DNA of 64,000 nt from Roseimaritima ulvae (GTDB lineage Bacteria > Planctomycetota > Planctomycetia > Pirellulales > Pirellulaceae), in the NCBI RefSeq assembly GCF_008065135.1, contig NZ_CP042914.1:5437404-5501403 (forward strand). The letters are read 5' to 3'. The position numbers and the translations under genes are program-made. How positions within the stretch are numbered: position 1 is the first letter of the stretch; each line of letters begins with the position of its first letter. Below the pieces are notes generated by a model that saw only the letters and a list, made by a program, of their open reading frames with translations, was not told where the DNA came from and made no database searches. Below, piece after piece: positions 60,347 through 64,000 of this stretch.

Positions 60347-62881
60347 ATGGACTCCAAGCCAAACCCTTCCGACGCAGCGGCCTCGAAACGCTCGCCCCAA
60401 CGGCGATCCGCTCGCTACGTCGACCCGTTGGCCAGTCAACGACGCGGGCTGCGAGTCTGCGAGCCCCGCTTGGCGCTATCGGCCAGCCTGGCCGCCGACC
60501 TGGTACTGTCATCGCTGAGCCAGGCCCCGGACGACGTCTTCGACCATGCCGCCGATCCGGTCACCGACGGCGATTGGTTGCTGCAACAAGCGGCCGAAGT
60601 TCGCGAGCAATACGGTCTCGACGGGGCCGGCCAGAGCATCGCCGTGATCGACAGCGGCATCGCTTGGGATCACGTCGCCCTGGGCGGCGGATTCGGCCCC
60701 GGCTACCGCGTCGTCGGCGGCTGGGATTTTGTCGAAAACGATGCCGATCCCTACGACGACGCCCCGGCCGGCTTCCATGGCTCCCACGTTTCCGGCTTGC
60801 TGGCCGGCCAGTCCGAGGATTTTGGCGGCATGGCCACCGGTGCCGACCTGATCTCCCTGCGGGTCTTTGATGACCAAGGGCAGGGCAGTTTGGACGCCAT
60901 CGAATCGGCCCTGCAGTGGGTTCACGAAAACCGGCTGGCCTACGCCAATCCGATCACCACGGTGAACCTCTCTCTGGGAGCGATCCTCAACGACGCCACC
61001 GAAACCCAGGTGATGGGGCAACTGGAAGACGAACTGCAGCTGCTGCACGACGATGGCATCCTGGTCGTCGCCGCGGCCGGCAACGGGTTTAATGCCGACT
61101 ACCCCACCCGCGTCACCTACCCGGCGGAAAGCCAATGGGTGACGGCCGTTGGCAGCATCGACGCCGACGGGGCGTTAAGTTCGTTTTCGCAGCGGCAAGA
61201 CGGGCTGCTGGTCGCCCCCGGCAGCCAGGTCCGCAGCACGGTTCCGGACCACGTCTTGGGTTGGGACGGAACGGTTGATGACTTTGCCACCGCCAACGGA
61301 ACCAGCATGGCCGCTCCCCAGATCGCCGGAGCGTCGGCCCTGGTGCGACAAGCCATGCTGCAAGTGGACCCCCAAGCCGACGTCGATCCGGATCGCATCC
61401 TCGACCATTTACGCGACACGTCGATCACCTCGGTGGACTCACAAACCGGTATCAGCTACCACACCGTCGACCTGCAGACGGCCATCGATTCTTTGCTGGC
61501 CGACACGGATGTGGATCCCGACCCGGTGCTCGATTCCGGCCTGGAATTGCCCGGCGATGGAATCCATTTGGGAACCGTGCAATCGCAAGCCACGGTGCTG
61601 GAGGGCGATACCTGGTACGAATTGGATACCGCTCATCAGGGCGTGTTGTCGCTCGGTGCCTCGGCCGATGTGCAACTTCAGATCGTCGACGCGGCCGGCA
61701 ACGCCCTTGAGCCGCTTGCCGATTTCGGCTCCGCTACGGGCAGCGCGGGCTTGAGCGAAACCGGCGGCGAAGTGCAGTACGACTATGCTGTGGAGCAGCA
61801 ACAGCGCCTGTTCGTGCGGATCGAAGGCGATGCCGCGGAATCGGTTCGGTTCACCAATCTGCTTCAATGGACCGACGGCGAAGTGCGGATTTTAGGCACC
61901 GGTGCAAGCGATAGTGTGCGGTTGGATTTGACGGATTCGATTCGCATCGAAATCAACGGAGCTCAATATCAATGGGCGACAACCGACACGCAGCGGGCGA
62001 TTCATTTCAGCGGCAGCAGCGGCAACGACACGCTTTCGTTCCAGGGTTCCAGCGGTAGCGAACGCATCTCGGTGTATCCGGCCAGCAACGTCTCCGTCGA
62101 TACCAACCGCTTCACCAGCCAAACGGTGGCGGTGGAATTCGAAGGTTTTGAGAACGTGCGGTTTGACGGCGGCGGAGGAGCGGATCAGGCTTCGCTGTAC
62201 GACACACCGGGATCCGATCAACTAACCGCCTCGCCGCAGTTCGCGCAGCTATCCGGCGTGGGCTACGACTTCGACATCCAGCAGGTGCCTCGCATTTATG
62301 TGCACGCCACCGCCGGCGGCGAAGACACGGCCTTCCTGTACGATTCAGACGACGACGACACCTTGGTCGTACGTCCCCAGTTCTCCAGCCTCCGCAGCCA
62401 AGAACATTTTAATTTGGCTTACGGTTTCGAACGCGTATACGCCTTTGCCACCGCAGGCGGCAACGATTCCGCCCAGTTGTACGACAGCGCCGGCAACGAC
62501 CGCATGACCGCCTCGGCAGTGTCGGCAGGGATCAGCGGCCCGGGCTACTTTGCCAGCGCCCGCTACTTTGAATCCGTGGAAGCCAACGCGACCGCGGGAG
62601 GCGTTGACACCGCTCACCTGTACGCTTCCGGCACGGCGGCGCAGTGGCAACAAGCCAGCGGATTGGTGCAAATGACCGACACCGACGACGAGGGCCGAGT
62701 CTCGCGGCAACTGGCCCGTGGGTTTGATTCGGTGGCCACCTACGCCGATGGGCAAGCCGTTGAATTTGAAACGCAAAGCCGGGCCGAGCCCGTGGATGTG
62801 AACGAGGACGATTCGGTGACCGACGAACAAGCTCGCCGCACCCTGGCCGCGCTGTTCGCCGAATTAGGACTGGACAACTAG
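60347..62881 (+). CDS. Subtilisin-like (S8) surface protease with C-terminal repeats
   Basis: 844 residues from the ATG at 60347. The basic N-terminus contains VCEPRLALSASLAA, a variant of the planctomycete N-terminal signal often written LEPR/LEQRxLLA. The S8 domain has D101 (AVIDSGIAWDH), H146 (GFHGSHVSGLLAG), N245 (AAAGNG) and S319 (NGTSMAAPQIAGA). After a beta-rich part, four copies of a roughly 50-residue unit (about 605-770; ATAGGEDTAFLYDSDDDDTL, ATAGGNDSAQLYDSAGNDRM) follow. The end (VDVNEDDSVTDEQARRTLAA) looks like half a dockerin/EF-hand calcium loop. Probably secreted or surface-bound; substrate unknown. Confidence 0.92.
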   Translation: MDSKPNPSDAAASKRSPQRRSARYVDPLASQRRGLRVCEPRLALSASLAADLVLSSLSQAPDDVFDHAADPVTDGDWLLQQAAEVREQYGLDGAGQSIAVIDSGIAWDHVALGGGFGPGYRVVGGWDFVENDADPYDDAPAGFHGSHVSGLLAGQSEDFGGMATGADLISLRVFDDQGQGSLDAIESALQWVHENRLAYANPITTVNLSLGAILNDATETQVMGQLEDELQLLHDDGILVVAAAGNGFNADYPTRVTYPAESQWVTAVGSIDADGALSSFSQRQDGLLVAPGSQVRSTVPDHVLGWDGTVDDFATANGTSMAAPQIAGASALVRQAMLQVDPQADVDPDRILDHLRDTSITSVDSQTGISYHTVDLQTAIDSLLADTDVDPDPVLDSGLELPGDGIHLGTVQSQATVLEGDTWYELDTAHQGVLSLGASADVQLQIVDAAGNALEPLADFGSATGSAGLSETGGEVQYDYAVEQQQRLFVRIEGDAAESVRFTNLLQWTDGEVRILGTGASDSVRLDLTDSIRIEINGAQYQWATTDTQRAIHFSGSSGNDTLSFQGSSGSERISVYPASNVSVDTNRFTSQTVAVEFEGFENVRFDGGGGADQASLYDTPGSDQLTASPQFAQLSGVGYDFDIQQVPRIYVHATAGGEDTAFLYDSDDDDTLVVRPQFSSLRSQEHFNLAYGFERVYAFATAGGNDSAQLYDSAGNDRMTASAVSAGISGPGYFASARYFESVEANATAGGVDTAHLYASGTAAQWQQASGLVQMTDTDDEGRVSRQLARGFDSVATYADGQAVEFETQSRAEPVDVNEDDSVTDEQARRTLAALFAELGLDN

Positions 62882-62939
62882 TACGTCAGGCTTTCCAGCC
62901 TGACTGGATGAATTGTCAGCCTGGAAAGGCTGACGTACT
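62880..62939. terminator. REP3 hairpin after the protease gene
   Basis: 25-base arms GTACGTCAGGCTTTCCAGCC... (62880-62904) and ...GGAAAGGCTGACGTACT (62915-62939) pair in 23 of 25 positions around a 10-base loop. It begins at the protease stop codon and separates it from the epimerase ATG 10 bases later. It is probably a terminator; one arm is also found inside the rhombosortase gene (47955-47979). Confidence 0.8.
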
Positions 62940-62948
62940 GCTTACACG

Positions 62949-64000
62949 ATGAGTCAAACCATGCATGTTCTGGTAACCGGATCGAGTGGCCTGATTGGTT
63001 CGGCCGCCGTACGGCACTGGGATTCATTGGGTTGCCGGGTCACGGGGGTCGACAACGATATGCGGGCGACGTTTTTTGGTCCGCAGGGCAGCACGCAGTG
63101 GAACCTGCACTGCTTGCAGCGAGAGACGCAAAACTTTCACAGCGTGGCGTTGGACATTCGCGACCGCCAAGCGGTAGCGGAGCTGTTTCGCAAGACGCCG
63201 CCCGATCTGGTAATCCACTGCGCGGCCCAGCCCTCGCATGACAAGGCGGCCGAAATCCCGTTTCTGGATTTCGAAGTCAACGCCAACGGCACGCTGAATC
63301 TGCTCGAAGCCACTCGGCACCACGCCCCCGACGCGGTGTTCTGTCATATGAGCACCAACAAAGTGTACGGCGACGCGCCCAACGAACGGCCGCTGAAGGA
63401 ACTGGACACGCGGTGGGAGTACGCCGATCTTGCGGACTTTAACGGCATCGACGAGTCGTGCCGGATCGACCAAACCATGCATTCGCTGTTCGGTGCGTCC
63501 AAGACAGCCGCCGACGTGCTGGCTCAAGAATACGGTAAATATTTTGGCCTCAAGACGGGCATCTTCCGCGGCGGTTGCTTGACCGGCGCAAGTCACAGCG
63601 GCGTCGAACTGCACGGGTTTCTCAGCTATCTGGTGCACGTCGCGGTGAGCGGCAAACCCTACACAATTTTTGGCTACAAGGGCAAACAGGTCCGCGACCA
63701 GATCGAATGTAGCGACGTCGTGAAAGCCTTCGAAGCGTTTGCGAAAAATCCGCGACCGGGCGAAGTCTATAACATCGGCGGCGGACGCGACAACGCGGCC
63801 AGCGTGTTGGAATGCATCCAGATGATCGAAGACATCAGCGGCTATGCAACCAACTGGATGCTGGGCGATGAAAACCGCAAAGGCGATCACATCTGTTACA
63901 TCTCCGACCTCTCGAAGCTGCGACGCGATTATCCGGATTGGCGGATCCGTGTCTCGTTACAAGACATTTTGGCTCAGATGATTGAGGCCGAGCAGCGGAA
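62949..64000 (+). CDS. NAD-dependent epimerase/dehydratase (C-terminus cut by window edge)
   Basis: 350 codons visible from the ATG at 62949 (an ATG at 62961 is possible), open at the window end. An extended short-chain dehydrogenase: VTGSSGLIGSAA (9-20) binds NAD, VIHCAAQPSHD follows, and MSTNKVYGDAPN recalls CDP-paratose 2-epimerase. At the active-site position YxxxK the protein has F181-GAS-K185 (HSLFGASK), so the catalytic Tyr is Phe. GVELHGFLSYLVHV and YNIGGGRDNAASV complete the fold. It probably acts on a nucleotide-sugar for envelope or exopolysaccharide synthesis, but substrate and even activity are open. Confidence 0.85.
   Translation, partial: MSQTMHVLVTGSSGLIGSAAVRHWDSLGCRVTGVDNDMRATFFGPQGSTQWNLHCLQRETQNFHSVALDIRDRQAVAELFRKTPPDLVIHCAAQPSHDKAAEIPFLDFEVNANGTLNLLEATRHHAPDAVFCHMSTNKVYGDAPNERPLKELDTRWEYADLADFNGIDESCRIDQTMHSLFGASKTAADVLAQEYGKYFGLKTGIFRGGCLTGASHSGVELHGFLSYLVHVAVSGKPYTIFGYKGKQVRDQIECSDVVKAFEAFAKNPRPGEVYNIGGGRDNAASVLECIQMIEDISGYATNWMLGDENRKGDHICYISDLSKLRRDYPDWRIRVSLQDILAQMIEAEQR

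Overview
The window reads as chromosomal DNA of a planctomycete, most likely of the Pirellulaceae (Rhodopirellula/Blastopirellula-type). The markers are family content rather than a database match: two PSCyt1-DUF1549-DUF1553 cytochrome-like proteins each paired with a DUF1501 Tat-exported protein, a DUF1559 prepilin-like protein, a very large alpha-2-macroglobulin-like protein, frequent GTG/TTG starts, and many small dispersed palindromic repeats between genes. No rRNA, tRNA or CRISPR array was recognised.

Layout. 1-5912 (minus): a chaperone cluster, transcribed groEL2-groES-groEL1-dnaJ-grpE-fmdB-like, with a sigma-54-like promoter sequence upstream and hairpins with T-runs between some cistrons. 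6272-8028 (plus): a multi-pass membrane protein whose C-terminal leucine-rich-like part appears displaced by a frameshift. 8101-9828: an intact IS1380-like insertion sequence with a CTAG target duplication. 9861-18151 (minus): a fatty-acid beta-oxidation operon (acyl-CoA ligase, thiolase, FadB/FadJ-type fusion, acyl-CoA dehydrogenase, patatin-like lipase) with overlapping cistrons. 18343-30870: planctomycete exported families (two PSCyt1/DUF1501 pairs, a Cys-rich protein, DUF1559, a PQQ-repeat-like protein) separated by repeats, including a 37-unit heptamer array directly before the DUF1559 start codon. 30867-42634: SF1 helicase, a PHA-system-like small protein, LeuS, methionine aminopeptidase, citramalate synthase with a possible attenuator leader, and ValS.

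43510-56447 (plus) is the most interesting block: a TPR lipoprotein-like or exported protein, a VIT-VWA protein ending in a Gly-rich/hydrophobic/Arg-rich tail, a rhombosortase-like rhomboid protease, and a 2746-residue TPR-MG-TED-TPR protein that lacks the CxEQ thioester. I propose that the VIT-VWA protein is the substrate of the neighbouring rhombosortase. 56580-64000 holds tadA, a DUF1080 protein, EF-P with divergent epmB, a conserved hypothetical, a subtilisin-like surface protease with repeats, and a truncated NAD-dependent epimerase.

Several repeat families recur: REP1 (core TTCGCTCCGCGAA), REP2 (CGTAGCCGAAGTCGCCAGAC), REP3 (GTACGTCAGGCTTTCCAGCC), and others. Some run into gene ends. All functional calls come from reading motifs and gene order; no searches were run.
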